This document shows positions 1 through 9,723 of a stretch of DNA of 64,000 nt, piece after piece. The notes below the pieces were generated by a model that saw only the letters and a list, made by a program, of their open reading frames with translations, searched no databases and was not told the origin of the DNA. Location of the stretch: the NCBI RefSeq assembly GCF_004330295.1, contig NZ_SJOJ01000013.1:62001-126000 (forward strand), written 5' to 3'. Position 1 is the stretch's first letter, and each line of letters begins with the position of its first letter. This DNA comes from Rahnella victoriana. GTDB lineage: Bacteria > Pseudomonadota > Gammaproteobacteria > Enterobacterales > Enterobacteriaceae. Position numbers and translations under genes: made by a program.

Positions 1-927
1 CCTCATCGTGTTGCCGCAGCCGGTCATGTTGTTGTCTGAGCCGTCATCGTTGAGCCAGTACCAGCTGGCGTTATCGATGCCGCGAAACGAAATAAACGGC
101 CCGTCGATATCCAGTTCCGCGCTGTGGTTGAACACCACGTCGAGGATCACTTCAATGCCCGCCTGATGCAGCGCTTTGACCGCCGATTTAAACTCATTCA
201 GCGCCGACACGCCGCCCTGTCCGCTGGCGTAACGCGGTTCCACGGCGCAGGGTGCCAGCACGTTGTAGCCCCAGTAATTGCTCAGTCCGAGTCGTTGCAG
301 ACGCGGCTCGTCGGCATGATGTTGTACCGGCAAAAGCTCTATCGCCGTCACACCCAGATGCTGCAAATACTCCAGCATGACCGGATGCGCCAGCCCGGCG
401 TAGGTGCCGCGCAGGGCGGCGGGAATATGCGGATGCTGACGGGTCAGCCCGCGCACATGCGCCTCGTAAATCACCGTTTCGCCCCACGGTCTGGCGGGCG
501 GTTTATCATCGCCCCAGTCGAAATTCCCGGCGACCACCACGGATTTTGGCGCAACCACGGCGCTGTCTTTATCGTCCGGCGCATCGGTGCCGCCGGTAAA
601 ACGTGCGTTATCAAGCAGCACGCCGTCTATCGCCCGGGCGCTGGGGTCGATCAGCACTTTTTTCGGGTTAAAACGATGGCCGTTTTTCGCATCGAACGGT
701 CCGTAAACCCGGTAACCATAGCGTTGTCCGGCTTTCAGATCCGGCACAAACCCGTGCCACAGATTGCCGGTGCGGCCGGTTAAAGGCAGATGCTGCTCGC
801 TGCCGCTCTCATCAAAAAGGCACAAATCGACTTTTTCCGCATGGGCGGAATACAGGCAAAAATTGACGCCGTTATCTCTGAGATGCGCACCAAAAGGTGC
901 AGGCAGACCGGGCCCGGGTTGTTTCAT
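1..927 (-). CDS. glgX: Glycogen debranching enzyme GlgX, N-terminal 309 residues only
   Basis: Isoamylase-type enzyme that removes alpha-1,6 branches from phosphorylase-trimmed glycogen in the cytoplasm. The visible part holds the N-terminal carbohydrate-binding fold (roughly residues 8-120, with [16 protein letters not shown] and GYRVYGPF) and the start of the GH13 barrel ([28 protein letters not shown]). It stops at GCGNTMR, just before the expected catalytic Asp. The ATG at 927 overlaps the glgB stop in TAATG, so the two are translationally coupled. The family is about 650-660 residues, so about half is missing because the window ends, not because the gene is broken. Confidence 0.95.
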   Translation of the reverse strand, partial: MKQPGPGLPAPFGAHLRDNGVNFCLYSAHAEKVDLCLFDESGSEQHLPLTGRTGNLWHGFVPDLKAGQRYGYRVYGPFDAKNGHRFNPKKVLIDPSARAIDGVLLDNARFTGGTDAPDDKDSAVVAPKSVVVAGNFDWGDDKPPARPWGETVIYEAHVRGLTRQHPHIPAALRGTYAGLAHPVMLEYLQHLGVTAIELLPVQHHADEPRLQRLGLSNYWGYNVLAPCAVEPRYASGQGGVSALNEFKSAVKALHQAGIEVILDVVFNHSAELDIDGPFISFRGIDNASWYWLNDDGSDNNMTGCGNTMR

Positions 928-3110
928 TACGCCTCCCTTCGCAGATACACAGTGGCCAGCGGCGGGATCACCACGCTGATGGAGTGATCGCGCTGATGGT
1001 GGCCAATATTTTCACTGTAAACATCGCCGCCGTTGCCGACATTGCTGCCACGGTAGTAATGCGAATCGGTGTTGAGAATTTCACGATAACGGCCCGGCTG
1101 ACTGATGCCGATGCGGTAGTGCTCACGCGGCACCGGCGTGAAATTGCTGATAACGATGATTTCACCGCCGTTTTCGTCGCGACGAGCAAAGGCGAAAATC
1201 GAGTTTTCGTGGTCGTCGACCACCAGCCATTCAAAGCCGCGCGGGTTGTAATCCAGTTCATACAGCGGCGCATTGGCCTGATAGGTCAGATTCAGGTCGC
1301 GCACCAGATGTTGCACGCCGCTGTGCCAACCTGCCGGGTCATCGAGCAGATGCCAGTCGAGGCTGGCGTCAAAATTCCACTCTCGCCCCTGCGCAAATTC
1401 TCCGCCCATAAACAGCAGTTTTTTGCCCGGATGCGCCCACATAAAGCCGTAATAGGCGCGCAGGTTGGCAAACTTCTGCCAGACGTCGCCGGGCATTTTA
1501 TCCAGCAGGGATTTTTTGCCATGCACCACTTCATCGTGCGAAAGCGGCAGCATGAAGTTCTCGCTGTAGGCGTAAAGCACGCCGAACGTCATGAGATTGT
1601 GATGGTATTTGCGGTGAACCGGATCGAGCTGCATATACGCCAGCGAATCATGCATCCAGCCCAGATTCCATTTGTAATGGAAACCCAGCCCGTTGGCATC
1701 CGGCGGCATGGTGACGCCCGGATAATCAGTGGATTCTTCCGCTAACGTCACTGCGCCGCCGAGTTCACGGCCAATCGTATGGTTGGTGTATTTCAGGAAG
1801 GAAATGGCTTCGAGGTTTTCGCGGCCACCGTAATAATTGGGGATCCACTCGCCGGCTTTGCGGCTGTAATCGCGGTAAATCATCGACGCCACCGCGTCCA
1901 CGCGCAGACCGTCGATGCCGAAGCGTTCTATCCAGTAAAAGCCGTTGCCCGCCAGATAGTTTCGTACCTCATGACGGCCATAGTTGTAGATCAGGGTATT
2001 CCAGTCCTGATGGTAGCCTTCGCGCGGATCGGCATATTCGTACAGCGCGGTGCCGTCGAACTGGGCCAGCCCGTAGGCATCGCTCGGGAAATGCCCCGGC
2101 ACCCAGTCGAGAATGACATTCAGACCGGCGTTATGCGCGGCATCGACAAACGCCTTGAACTCCATCGGCGTGCCAAATCGGCGGGTCGGCGCATACATGC
2201 CGAGCGGCTGATAACCCCAGCTGCCGTCGAACGGATGTTCGTTAACCGGCATCAGTTCGATATGCGTGAAGCCCATCCATTTGGCGTACGACACCAGTTG
2301 TTCGGCCAGCTCGCCATAACTGAGCCAGAAATTGTCGTCGGTATGACGACGCCAGGATCCCAGATGCACTTCATAGACAGAAACCGGCTGATTCAGCGCA
2401 TTGGCTTTCTTTCTGCTTTCTGAATGCGGCACAACGTCCGGTAATTTACGCACGCACGAGGCGGTGTCCGGACGCATCTGCGCCTCAAAGGCATAAGGGT
2501 CGGCGCGCAGGCTGACATGCCCGCGGCAGTCGATAATTTCGAATTTATACAGCTGACCTTCGCTGACGGCAGGAATGAACAATTCCCAGATGCCGTTTTC
2601 GCGGCGCTGACGCATCGGATGGCGGCGGCCGTCCCAGAAGTTGAATTCACCGACCACGGAAACCCGCGTGGCGTTCGGTGCCCAGACCGCAAAACTGACG
2701 CCATCGACGTCATCCAGCGTTTGCAGATGCGCGCCGAGTTTTTCGTAGGGGCGCAGGTGCGTGCCTTCCGCCAGCAGCCAGATATCCAGCTCCTGCAACA
2801 GCGTGCCGAAGCGGTACGGGTCGTCAATCACATGGAGATTTTCGCCCCAGCGGACTTCCAGTTTGTAGCGAAACGCATTTTTACGGCGCGGGATCAGGCC
2901 GACGAAGAAACCGCGATCGTCATAACGACGCAGTTCCGCCACCTGCTTACCCTTTTCTACATCGATGACCCAGACCTGATCGGCATCCGGCAACAGGGCA
3001 CGCACTTCCAGCCCGGCGGCCACAGAATGCATGCCCAAAAGAGAAAAAGGATCAGCGTAGTGGCCAGATATAATTTGATTAATAACGTGCTGATCGGGAA
3101 GTACAGACAT
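927..3110 (-). CDS. glgB: 1,4-alpha-glucan branching enzyme GlgB
   Basis: Cuts alpha-1,4 glucan chains and rejoins them through alpha-1,6 bonds during glycogen synthesis. The 727 residues are full length. Residues 1-110 are the extra N-terminal domain, about 125-225 the CBM48 domain, and about 230-600 the GH13 barrel. The catalytic triad falls at the numbers known for E. coli: D405 in GLRVDAV, E458 in LAEES and D526 in [12 protein letters not shown]. It is the first gene of the glg genes seen here and is followed by glgX with a one-base overlap. The 400-base leader before asd must contain its promoter. Confidence 0.98.
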   Translation of the reverse strand: MSVLPDQHVINQIISGHYADPFSLLGMHSVAAGLEVRALLPDADQVWVIDVEKGKQVAELRRYDDRGFFVGLIPRRKNAFRYKLEVRWGENLHVIDDPYRFGTLLQELDIWLLAEGTHLRPYEKLGAHLQTLDDVDGVSFAVWAPNATRVSVVGEFNFWDGRRHPMRQRRENGIWELFIPAVSEGQLYKFEIIDCRGHVSLRADPYAFEAQMRPDTASCVRKLPDVVPHSESRKKANALNQPVSVYEVHLGSWRRHTDDNFWLSYGELAEQLVSYAKWMGFTHIELMPVNEHPFDGSWGYQPLGMYAPTRRFGTPMEFKAFVDAAHNAGLNVILDWVPGHFPSDAYGLAQFDGTALYEYADPREGYHQDWNTLIYNYGRHEVRNYLAGNGFYWIERFGIDGLRVDAVASMIYRDYSRKAGEWIPNYYGGRENLEAISFLKYTNHTIGRELGGAVTLAEESTDYPGVTMPPDANGLGFHYKWNLGWMHDSLAYMQLDPVHRKYHHNLMTFGVLYAYSENFMLPLSHDEVVHGKKSLLDKMPGDVWQKFANLRAYYGFMWAHPGKKLLFMGGEFAQGREWNFDASLDWHLLDDPAGWHSGVQHLVRDLNLTYQANAPLYELDYNPRGFEWLVVDDHENSIFAFARRDENGGEIIVISNFTPVPREHYRIGISQPGRYREILNTDSHYYRGSNVGNGGDVYSENIGHHQRDHSISVVIPPLATVYLRREA

Positions 3111-3510
3111 GTATTTCGTCCTATGATTAATTAAATCAATAAATCCAATAAAATCATTCAGGTATTCAATACGAAACGTGATCCCAGTGTGCTCCCCTTT
3201 TTATTGCCGCTTTGTGATCCGGCTATGTTTCAGTTTTGCCAAAAGGTGCGCGATGACGCTTACGCTCACAATTTCCAAATAAGTGCTTATTTCAGCTTCT
3301 CAAAGAGGCAGAGCTCTTCTACTAAGCATAGACAAAGGTTCGAAAAATCAGCGTGAAGAAACCGAGGAATTTTTCGCAAAATGAAATTCAGAGAGTTGCG
3401 CTGGAAAAAGGCGGATAAAGGGTGAAGTGAGGGATGGCAGATACAAAAACGGGACACCGTGCTGGTGTCCCGTGGGAAATCATCTCAAAGAAAACAGGGC
3501 AGTTTTCCCG
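3111..3510. other. Intergenic region between asd and glgB
   Basis: No convincing coding sequence is seen. The part next to asd holds the asd terminator (3444-3472). The rest must carry the leftward glgB promoter, but I could not pick out a clear -35/-10 pair. AT-rich sequence lies directly before the glgB start. Confidence 0.6.
3444..3472 (-). terminator. Rho-independent terminator of asd
   Basis: The stem is ACGGGACACC (3449-3458) pairing with GGTGTCCCGT (3463-3472) around a 5-base loop. On the minus strand the hairpin is followed by five T. It lies just past the asd stop. Confidence 0.85.
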
Positions 3511-4614
3511 TCAGAGTAAGATCCTTAACATGCGGCGCAACGGCTCTGCCGCGCCCCACAGCAGCTGGTCACCGACGGTGAACGCAGACAGATATTGCGG
3601 GCCCATATTCAGTTTACGCAGACGGCCCACCGGGGTGTTCATGGTGCCGGTGACTGCTGCCGGTGTCAGTTCACGCATCGACAGTTCACGGTCATTCGGG
3701 ATCACGCGAACCCAGTCATTGTGCGATGCCAGCATCTGTTCGATTTCCGGGATCGACACGTCTTTTTTCAGTTTCAGCGTGAAGGCCTGGCTGTGGCAAC
3801 GCAGCGCGCCGATGCGCACACACAGGCCATCCACCGGAATAATGTCGGAAGTGCCGAGGATTTTGTTGGTTTCCGCCTGACCTTTCCATTCTTCTTTGGT
3901 CTGGCCGTTATCGAGCTGTTTGTCGATCCACGGGATCAGACCGCCCGCCAGCGGAACACCGAAGTTATCGGTCGGCAACGTGCCGCTGCGGGTCAGCGCC
4001 GTCACGTTACGTTCGATATCCAGAATGGCGGAGGCCGGGTTTTGCAGCTCTTTCGCCACGCTGTTATGCAGCATGCCCATCTGGGTCAGCAGTTCACGCA
4101 TGTGACGCGCACCGCCGCCGGACGCCGCCTGATAGGTGGCAACAGACGCCCACTCGATCAGGTCATTGGCAAACAGGCCGCCGAGCGACATCAGCATCAG
4201 GCTGACGGTACAGTTACCGCCCACAAAGGTTTTAATGCCTTTGTCGATACCCTGGTGGATCACGGCGCTGTTCACCGGGTCGAGGATGATTATCGCGTCA
4301 TCTTCCATTCTCAGAGAGGATGCTGCGTCAATCCAGTAGCCGGACCAACCGATTTCACGCAGCTTCGGATAGATTTCATTGGTATAATCGCCGCCCTGAC
4401 AGGTGATGATAATGTCCAGTGCGCTCAGAGCGTCCAGATCATAGGCATCCTGCAAGGTTCCAGACTGACCCGTGAAAGAAGGCGCGGCCTGACCGTGCTG
4501 AGAGGTGGAGAAGAATACCGGACGGATAGCGTCGAAATCGCGTTCTTCAATCATGCGTTGCATGAGTACAGAACCGACCATTCCACGCCAGCCAACGAAA
4601 CCTACATTTTTCAT
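3511..4614 (-). CDS. asd: Aspartate-semialdehyde dehydrogenase
   Basis: NADPH-dependent conversion of L-4-aspartyl phosphate to aspartate semialdehyde, the branch point to lysine/diaminopimelate, threonine and methionine. The start at 4614 gives [20 protein letters not shown] and 367 residues, the length of the E. coli enzyme. The reading frame continues upstream for 38 codons without family similarity. Catalytic C135 (GGNCTVS) and H274 (RCHSQAF) sit at the E. coli positions, and the Rossmann motif GWRGMVG is at 8-14. It is transcribed alone, with a terminator behind it, and is divergent from yhgN. No lysine riboswitch was recognised upstream. Confidence 0.98.
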   Translation of the reverse strand: MKNVGFVGWRGMVGSVLMQRMIEERDFDAIRPVFFSTSQHGQAAPSFTGQSGTLQDAYDLDALSALDIIITCQGGDYTNEIYPKLREIGWSGYWIDAASSLRMEDDAIIILDPVNSAVIHQGIDKGIKTFVGGNCTVSLMLMSLGGLFANDLIEWASVATYQAASGGGARHMRELLTQMGMLHNSVAKELQNPASAILDIERNVTALTRSGTLPTDNFGVPLAGGLIPWIDKQLDNGQTKEEWKGQAETNKILGTSDIIPVDGLCVRIGALRCHSQAFTLKLKKDVSIPEIEQMLASHNDWVRVIPNDRELSMRELTPAAVTGTMNTPVGRLRKLNMGPQYLSAFTVGDQLLWGAAEPLRRMLRILL

Positions 4615-4835
4615 AATATCTGTCCTGCCCTGAGGGTGATAACTGCTTAAAACGGCTCGAACGCGCGCCTGCACTAAGAGAGTGCCTGTTTTGCTGCACT
4701 GTGCCCCGTTAACGCGCGGGTCTACCACCTTACAAAATGCACCAAAAGTGGCAAGTGAATTTAATCAATAGTGCAGCCTTTAATAGCAGCACGACTTATA
4801 ACAGGCGTTTTAAGCCGAATTATTCTGAGGTAGTC

Positions 4836-5429
4836 ATGACCGAAATGATTTCAGCAACCATATTGCTGTTTTTAATTATGGATCCGCTGGGCAACTTACC
4901 GATTTTCATGTCGGTATTAAAACATCTCGACCCGAAACGCCGCCGTGTGGTGTTGATCCGCGAAATGCTGATCGCCCTGATCCTGATGCTGATTTTTCTG
5001 TTCGCCGGGGAAAAAATCCTGTCGTTCCTGAATCTGCGCACCGAAACCGTGTCGATTTCCGGCGGTATTATTCTGTTCCTGATTGCCATCAAAATGATTT
5101 TCCCGTCGGAAGAGAAAAGCAGCAGCGGCCTGCCTGCCGGTGAAGAACCCTTCCTGGTGCCGATGGCGATCCCGCTGGTCGCCGGTCCGTCGATCCTCGC
5201 CACGCTGATGTTGCTTTCGCACCAGTACCCGAATCAGATGAGCCACCTGACGCTGGCCCTGTTTATCGCCTGGGGACTGTCGATGGCCATCCTGTTGCTG
5301 TCCAACCTGTTCCTGCGCCTGCTCGGCGACAAAGGCGTCAGCGCCCTCGAACGCCTGATGGGCCTGATTCTGGTCATGCTCTCAACGCAAATGTTCCTCG
5401 ACGGGATCAGGGCGTATTTGAAGATTTAG
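4836..5429 (+). CDS. yhgN: MarC-family inner-membrane protein YhgN
   Basis: A 197-residue member of the MarC/UPF0056 family, with about six predicted membrane segments. The family function is not established. The family signature MDPLGNLPIFMSVLKH is near the N-terminus and LPAGEEPFLVPMAIPLVAGP is central. The start at 4836 is preceded by GAGG at a good distance and matches the E. coli protein length; an in-frame extension upstream to 4737 has no family similarity. It lies next to asd as in E. coli and ends at a bidirectional terminator shared with gntT. Confidence 0.95.
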   Translation: MTEMISATILLFLIMDPLGNLPIFMSVLKHLDPKRRRVVLIREMLIALILMLIFLFAGEKILSFLNLRTETVSISGGIILFLIAIKMIFPSEEKSSSGLPAGEEPFLVPMAIPLVAGPSILATLMLLSHQYPNQMSHLTLALFIAWGLSMAILLLSNLFLRLLGDKGVSALERLMGLILVMLSTQMFLDGIRAYLKI

Positions 5430-5444
5430 CGACAACAGGAAACG

Positions 5445-5475
5445 AAAAAGGCGAGCCATCTGGCTCGCCTTTTTT
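5445..5475. terminator. Bidirectional terminator between yhgN and gntT
   Basis: The stem GGCGAGCCA (5450-5458) pairs with TGGCTCGCC (5461-5469). There are A residues on the left and T residues on the right, so it can end transcripts from both convergent genes. Confidence 0.92.
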
Positions 5476-5492
5476 ATGCTAACAATATGCCG

Positions 5493-6809
5493 TCAGACGA
5501 CCATCGACAGCAGCAGGCATCCGCCCAGACCACACAGGGAGATGATGGTTTCCAGCACCGACCAGGATTTGAAGGTTTCGACGATGCTCAGGTTGAAGTA
5601 CTCCTTGAACAGCCAGAAACCCGGATCGTTGACGTGCGAGAAAATCACGCTGCCTGAACCGACGGCGATCACCATCAGCTCAGGACTGACGCCGGTGGTG
5701 GCGATCAGTGGCGCGGCGATACCGCCTGCGGTAATGGCCGCCACGGTGGCGGAACCCAGTGCGATACGCAGCACAGCGGCAATGGACCAGGCCAGCAGGA
5801 TCGGCGACAGGTTGCTGCCGTGCATCAGGGCAGCGATATATTTTTCAATCCCGCTGTCTACCAGCACCTGTTTGAACGCCCCGCCACCGCCAATGATTAA
5901 CAACATCATCGCGATGATTTTGATGGAATCGCTCACGGTCGCCATCACTTCATCCATCTTACGGCCACGGTTGAGGCCGAAGGTGAAGATAGCGATCAGC
6001 ACCGCAATCAACGTGGCCATTACCGGGTCGCCGAAGAACTCAGCATACGCCAGCACCGGATGGCCTTTCGGCAGGATCATTTCGCAGACCGCGCGGAATG
6101 CCATCAGGATAACCGGCACCAGTGACGTCGCCACGCTGACGCCAAAGCCCGGCATCTCTTCTTCCGTGAAGGTTTTCGGATTGAACAGACCTTCCGGCAC
6201 CGGTTTGTCGATACCTTTCAGGAAGCGTGCATAAACCGGACCGGCCAGGATCACGGTCGGCACCGCCAGCAGTGAACCGAACAGCAGGGTTTTACCCATA
6301 TCGGCATGGAAAATGGTGGCAATCGCCGTCGGGCCAGGGTGCGGAGGCAGGAAACCGTGGGTGACGGATAACGCCGCGGCCATCGGCACACCGACGTACA
6401 GCAGTGGCAAACGCGCCGCCGCTGCCACGGTGAAGACCAGCGGCAGCATCAGCACGAACCCGACTTCATAGAACAGCGCAAAACCGACGATGAAACCGGT
6501 CAGCACAATCGCCCACTGAATGTGTTCGCGACCAAATTTTTCGATAAGCGTGGTGGCGATACGTTGAGCGCCCCCGCAATCCGCCAGCATTTTACCGAGC
6601 ATGGCCCCGAAGCCCATGATCAGCGCCAGACTGCCCAGCGTGCCGCCCACCCCGTTTTTGATCGAGGTGATGACTTTATCGACCGGCATTCCCTGCATGA
6701 TCCCCACCGCCAGCGCGACGAGAATCAGTGCAATGAAGCCATTAAGCTTAAATCGGATCATAAGTAACAACAGCAGTGCGACACCCACCGCTACAATAAC
6801 TAATGGCAT
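5493..6809 (-). CDS. gntT: High-affinity gluconate:H+ symporter GntT
   Basis: Inner-membrane gluconate importer of the GntP family, 438 residues, the same length as E. coli GntT. Characteristic stretches are RFKLNGFIALILVALAVG, THGFLPPHPGPTAIA and VNDPGFWLFKEYFNL. Similarity is closer to GntT than to the low-affinity GntU that normally sits beside gntK in E. coli. It is divergent from gntK across a 246-base control region containing a CRP site and a double GntR operator, so catabolite activation and gluconate-induced derepression are expected. Confidence 0.95.
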   Translation of the reverse strand: MPLVIVAVGVALLLLLMIRFKLNGFIALILVALAVGIMQGMPVDKVITSIKNGVGGTLGSLALIMGFGAMLGKMLADCGGAQRIATTLIEKFGREHIQWAIVLTGFIVGFALFYEVGFVLMLPLVFTVAAAARLPLLYVGVPMAAALSVTHGFLPPHPGPTAIATIFHADMGKTLLFGSLLAVPTVILAGPVYARFLKGIDKPVPEGLFNPKTFTEEEMPGFGVSVATSLVPVILMAFRAVCEMILPKGHPVLAYAEFFGDPVMATLIAVLIAIFTFGLNRGRKMDEVMATVSDSIKIIAMMLLIIGGGGAFKQVLVDSGIEKYIAALMHGSNLSPILLAWSIAAVLRIALGSATVAAITAGGIAAPLIATTGVSPELMVIAVGSGSVIFSHVNDPGFWLFKEYFNLSIVETFKSWSVLETIISLCGLGGCLLLSMVV

Positions 6810-6943
6810 ATTTTTCCCCTCATGCTGTCACGGCGGTATGTCAAAAAACCGGGTGACGCATTGTTTTTAATTTTCAAGATGTTGTAGGAATTAACAGTGC
6901 AACGGGTACAGACCGCGACCGCTAAAACAGCAGTGCATTCCTT

Positions 6944-6959
6944 TGTGATATTAGTCACA
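6944..6959. promoter_or_regulatory. CRP-binding site of the gntT/gntK control region
   Basis: TGTGA-TATTAG-TCACA is a perfect match to the TGTGA-N6-TCACA core. It sits between gntT and gntK next to the GntR operators, consistent with cAMP-CRP activation of gluconate genes. Confidence 0.9.
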
Positions 6960-6967
6960 TCTCCATT

Positions 6968-6995
6968 TGTTACCGGTATCATGATACCGGTAACA
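6968..6995. promoter_or_regulatory. Tandem GntR operators forming a 28-bp perfect palindrome
   Basis: The half TGTTACCGGTATCA (6968-6981) is followed directly by its exact reverse complement TGATACCGGTAACA (6982-6995). Each half is itself a near-palindromic GntR-type operator centred on ACCGGT. The site is 60 bases before the gntK start. Confidence 0.9.
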
Positions 6996-7055
6996 TGCTA
7001 ATATTAGGACTCACTACGCAGTCAAAATGTTCATTTTGGGATAGAGATCATACTT

Positions 7056-7571
7056 ATGGCAGGACAAAGCATCATTCTGATGGGCGTGTCAGGCAGCGGT
7101 AAATCCACCGTCGGCGCGGCACTGGCCCGTGAAATTAACGCGAAATTTATCGACGGCGATGATCTTCATCCCCGCGCCAATATTCAGAAAATGGCCAGCG
7201 GCACGCCACTCAACGACGACGACCGTGCGCCGTGGTTATTGCGCCTGAATGACGCGGCCTACAGCCTGCGCCATAAAAATGAAACCGGCATTATTGTCTG
7301 TTCTGCGCTGAAACGCCGCTACCGCGACGCGCTGCGTAAAGACAACGAAGGCATGGTGTTCATCTACATGAAAGGCAGTTTTGATGTGATTGCCGAGCGC
7401 CTGAAAGCCCGCGCCGGACATTTCATGCCGACCGATTTACTGCGCAGCCAGTTCGATGCCCTCGAAGAACCGGGCGAAGATGAGCCGGATGTGTTGCGGG
7501 TGAATATCGATCACAAACTCGATGGTGTGGTGGATCGTTGTATCGCGGCTTTGAAGACGGTACAGAAGTAA
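7056..7571 (+). CDS. gntK: Gluconokinase GntK
   Basis: ATP-dependent phosphorylation of gluconate to 6-phosphogluconate, feeding the Entner-Doudoroff and pentose phosphate routes. It has 171 residues. The P-loop GVSGSGKST is at 10-18, followed by FIDGDDLHP, RAPWLLRLNDA and SALKRRYRD, all typical of thermoresistant gluconokinase. It is divergent from gntT and convergent with gntR. In E. coli gntR, gntK and gntU form one unit, so the regulator has been inverted relative to the kinase here. Confidence 0.97.
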   Translation: MAGQSIILMGVSGSGKSTVGAALAREINAKFIDGDDLHPRANIQKMASGTPLNDDDRAPWLLRLNDAAYSLRHKNETGIIVCSALKRRYRDALRKDNEGMVFIYMKGSFDVIAERLKARAGHFMPTDLLRSQFDALEEPGEDEPDVLRVNIDHKLDGVVDRCIAALKTVQK

Positions 7572-7576
7572 GACTT

Positions 7577-7690
7577 TCTCCTCCCCCTGCGAAGGGGGAG
7601 GTCGGGAGGGGGTTTTAATGGCAGCGCTGTCTTCTGCAAAACCCACACCCCATCCCAGCCTTCCCCTCGTGAGAGGGGAAGGAGTAAAAG
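7577..7690. repeat. Paired GC-rich hairpins between gntK and gntR
   Basis: Two short palindromes lie tail to tail between the convergent stops: CCTCCCCCT/AAGGGGGAGG around 7580-7601, and CCTTCCCCTC-GTGA-GAGGGGAAGG at 7659-7682. A closely related hairpin lies at 25382-25402 behind yhiN. The form and placement are those of REP-like intergenic palindromes. They may also act as terminators or RNA-stabilising ends. Confidence 0.75.
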
Positions 7691-7691
7691 A

Positions 7692-8693
7692 TCAGATACT
7701 TCCACCCGCAGATATCGTAAATCCGACATCTACCATCCTCGGTACTACTTCTTCGCCACGTAATCTTGCCAGCAGGCGTTCAGCAGAAATCTGCCCCATT
7801 CTTTCGCGCGGCGTGAGTACGCTGGCCAGCGGCGGCTCCATCGCCTGTCCCATGTTGTGTCCGTGGAAACCGGCAATCGCCATTTGGGACGGGATTTTCA
7901 GCCCCTGACGCTGGCATTCAAAGAACGCGCCCGCCGCGAGGTCATCGTTGGTGCAGAAAATACTGTCGATTTGCGGCCAGTCTTTTTGAGCCTGACGCAG
8001 TAATTCCGCGCCACCGCTGTAACTTGAGGAACGGCTGGTCATCACGCTGTACGGCTCCAGCCCGGATTCGCGCATCGCCTGCTCGTACCCCTGCTGTTTG
8101 ATAATGGTTCGTTCGTCCTGACGGGCGCCGAAGTACACCACATGGCGGTGCCCGTGCGCGATAATTTGCTGGGTCATCTGCCGTGCCGCTTCGAAGTTAT
8201 TAAAACCCACCGCCAGATCCACACACGGCGACACGCAGTCCATCATTTCCACCACCGGAATACCGGCCACTTCAATCATCTTCAGCGTTCGCGCCGTGTG
8301 ATGGCGTTCGGAAAGAATAAGCCCGTCAATATTGTAGGAAAGCAGCGAGGTCAGACGCTGTTCTTCGCGCTCCTGACTGTAGCCGTAGTGTGCCAGCATG
8401 GTCTGGTAGCCGTGAATATCGGTCACGCTTTCGATGCCGCGCAGCACTTCCGCGAACACCTGGTTAGTCAGCGACGGCAGCAGCACGCCGATGGCGCGGC
8501 TTTTGGCGTTAGAAAGAATGTCCGGTGCGCGGTTGGGGATGTAACCCAGCTCATCGAGCGCCGCAGAAATCTTTTCCTGCAACGCGCCGGAAACCTGTTC
8601 AGGATTGCGCAAATAACGGCTGACCGTCATTTTGGTGACGCCCACTTTATCGGCAACATCCTGGAGTACGGGTCTTTTTTTCTTGATATTCAT
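7692..8693 (-). CDS. gntR: Gluconate repressor GntR (LacI family)
   Basis: Represses gluconate uptake and kinase genes until gluconate binds. It has 333 residues from the ATG at 8693; a TTG one codon upstream is possible. Residues 9-35 hold the LacI-type helix-turn-helix and hinge (LQDVADKVGVTKMTVSRYL), and the rest is the periplasmic-binding-like sensor domain with IGVLLPSLTNQVFAEVLRGI and IAGFHGHNMGQ. The double operator at 6968-6995 is its expected target. The ribosome-binding site is weak. Confidence 0.96.
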   Translation of the reverse strand: MNIKKKRPVLQDVADKVGVTKMTVSRYLRNPEQVSGALQEKISAALDELGYIPNRAPDILSNAKSRAIGVLLPSLTNQVFAEVLRGIESVTDIHGYQTMLAHYGYSQEREEQRLTSLLSYNIDGLILSERHHTARTLKMIEVAGIPVVEMMDCVSPCVDLAVGFNNFEAARQMTQQIIAHGHRHVVYFGARQDERTIIKQQGYEQAMRESGLEPYSVMTSRSSSYSGGAELLRQAQKDWPQIDSIFCTNDDLAAGAFFECQRQGLKIPSQMAIAGFHGHNMGQAMEPPLASVLTPRERMGQISAERLLARLRGEEVVPRMVDVGFTISAGGSI

Positions 8694-8792
8694 CAATGAG
8701 ATGGTGCCGCTGAAAGGTTAAGGGATCAGAGTGTGATGTTAGCAAACAATCGCGCAGGCGGATATCCGTTGCTGCGCGACATGAGAGGTTTG

Positions 8793-9710
8793 TCAGGAAG
8801 GGAGAGAAAGCTGGCCGCGAACCGGTGCGCTGAGGCCGGCAGAAAACTGCCCGGCCAGCAGCGCCATGGCACGTTGCGCCAGTGTCTCCAGCGGATACGC
8901 AATCGCCGGAACCGCCGAACCCCCCGGTGGCAACGTACTGCCGAGGCTGAAGACCATCACGTTTTCGGGAACGCTGCGCCCGTGCTGCATCAGCTGACGA
9001 AGCGCATCCTGCGCGGTGGCGTCGTCCGGCACCAGCAGCGCGTTGAACGGCACGTTCTGCGCCAGCAACTGCGTCAGCGCCTGCGCGCCGCTGTGCACCA
9101 GCCGCCGGTCATAAGGCAGCAGAAATTTCTCCAGCGCCAGATGATAACCCTGAAGGATCTGCCCTGCCGCTTCCTGACTTTCCGGATTGATCAGGGCAAT
9201 CTGTCTGCGCCCTTGTTTCAGCACATACTGACAGGCAGTTTCGGCCGCGAAGCTGCGGTCAAAATGAATGCTGCGCTCTGAATCCGCATCGAGACAGTCA
9301 ATGGTGATGACGTTTTCGGGCAGTTTTGGCAACGCAAAACGCGCGCCGATCACAATCATCGCATCGCACAGGCCGCGGCCAATTTCATCCACAGAGTGCG
9401 TCAGGCTCGCCGCGTCGGTGGCAAAGCGCAGCAACAGATACTTCTGGTTCAGCCGTAATTCTTTTTCCAGCGCGTGCAGATAACCGGTGGACTGGTTAAT
9501 GTTTTCCGTCGCACAAATCACCCCGATACAGCCGGTGGATTGCGTGGACAGCGACTGCGCGATCACGCTCGGTTTGTATTGCAGCGTTTCCACCGCCTGC
9601 ATTACGGCCAGGCGGCTTTCCTCTTTCACACCGCGGCTGCCACTCAGGACACGGGACACCGTCGCTTTCGACACCTTCGCCAGCCGCGAAACGTCGTTAA
9701 TGTTTGCCAT
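8793..9710 (-). CDS. LacI-family repressor of the beta-glucoside operon
   Basis: A 305-residue transcription factor. The N-terminal helix-turn-helix INDVSRLAKVSKATVSRVLS is at about 4-23, followed by a sugar-binding-type effector domain. The start at 9710 has GGAAAG in front of it; an in-frame extension to 9758 overlaps the upstream gene and lacks family similarity. It is the last gene of the EIIB-EIIC-GH1-regulator operon, 13 bases after the GH1 stop. It most resembles the AscG/cellobiose repressor type, by general pattern only. The 18-bp palindrome at 12867-12884 is its likely operator, which would make the operon autoregulated. Confidence 0.88.
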   Translation of the reverse strand: MANINDVSRLAKVSKATVSRVLSGSRGVKEESRLAVMQAVETLQYKPSVIAQSLSTQSTGCIGVICATENINQSTGYLHALEKELRLNQKYLLLRFATDAASLTHSVDEIGRGLCDAMIVIGARFALPKLPENVITIDCLDADSERSIHFDRSFAAETACQYVLKQGRRQIALINPESQEAAGQILQGYHLALEKFLLPYDRRLVHSGAQALTQLLAQNVPFNALLVPDDATAQDALRQLMQHGRSVPENVMVFSLGSTLPPGGSAVPAIAYPLETLAQRAMALLAGQFSAGLSAPVRGQLSLPS

Positions 9711-9723
9711 GTCTTTCCTTGTG

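Noticed and set aside
897-1745. Open frame of 282 codons opposite glgB
   Set aside because: Antisense shadow of a conserved gene. No ribosome-binding site or family similarity.
3595-4650. Long open frame of 351 codons opposite asd
   Set aside because: It is antisense to a fully conserved asd gene and its translation is rich in His, Arg and Gln without any family pattern. It is a by-product of asd codon use.
4615-4835. Lysine riboswitch in the asd leader
   Set aside because: The leader is only about 220 bases shared with yhgN, and I could not find the conserved riboswitch helices. Enterobacterial asd is not known to have one.
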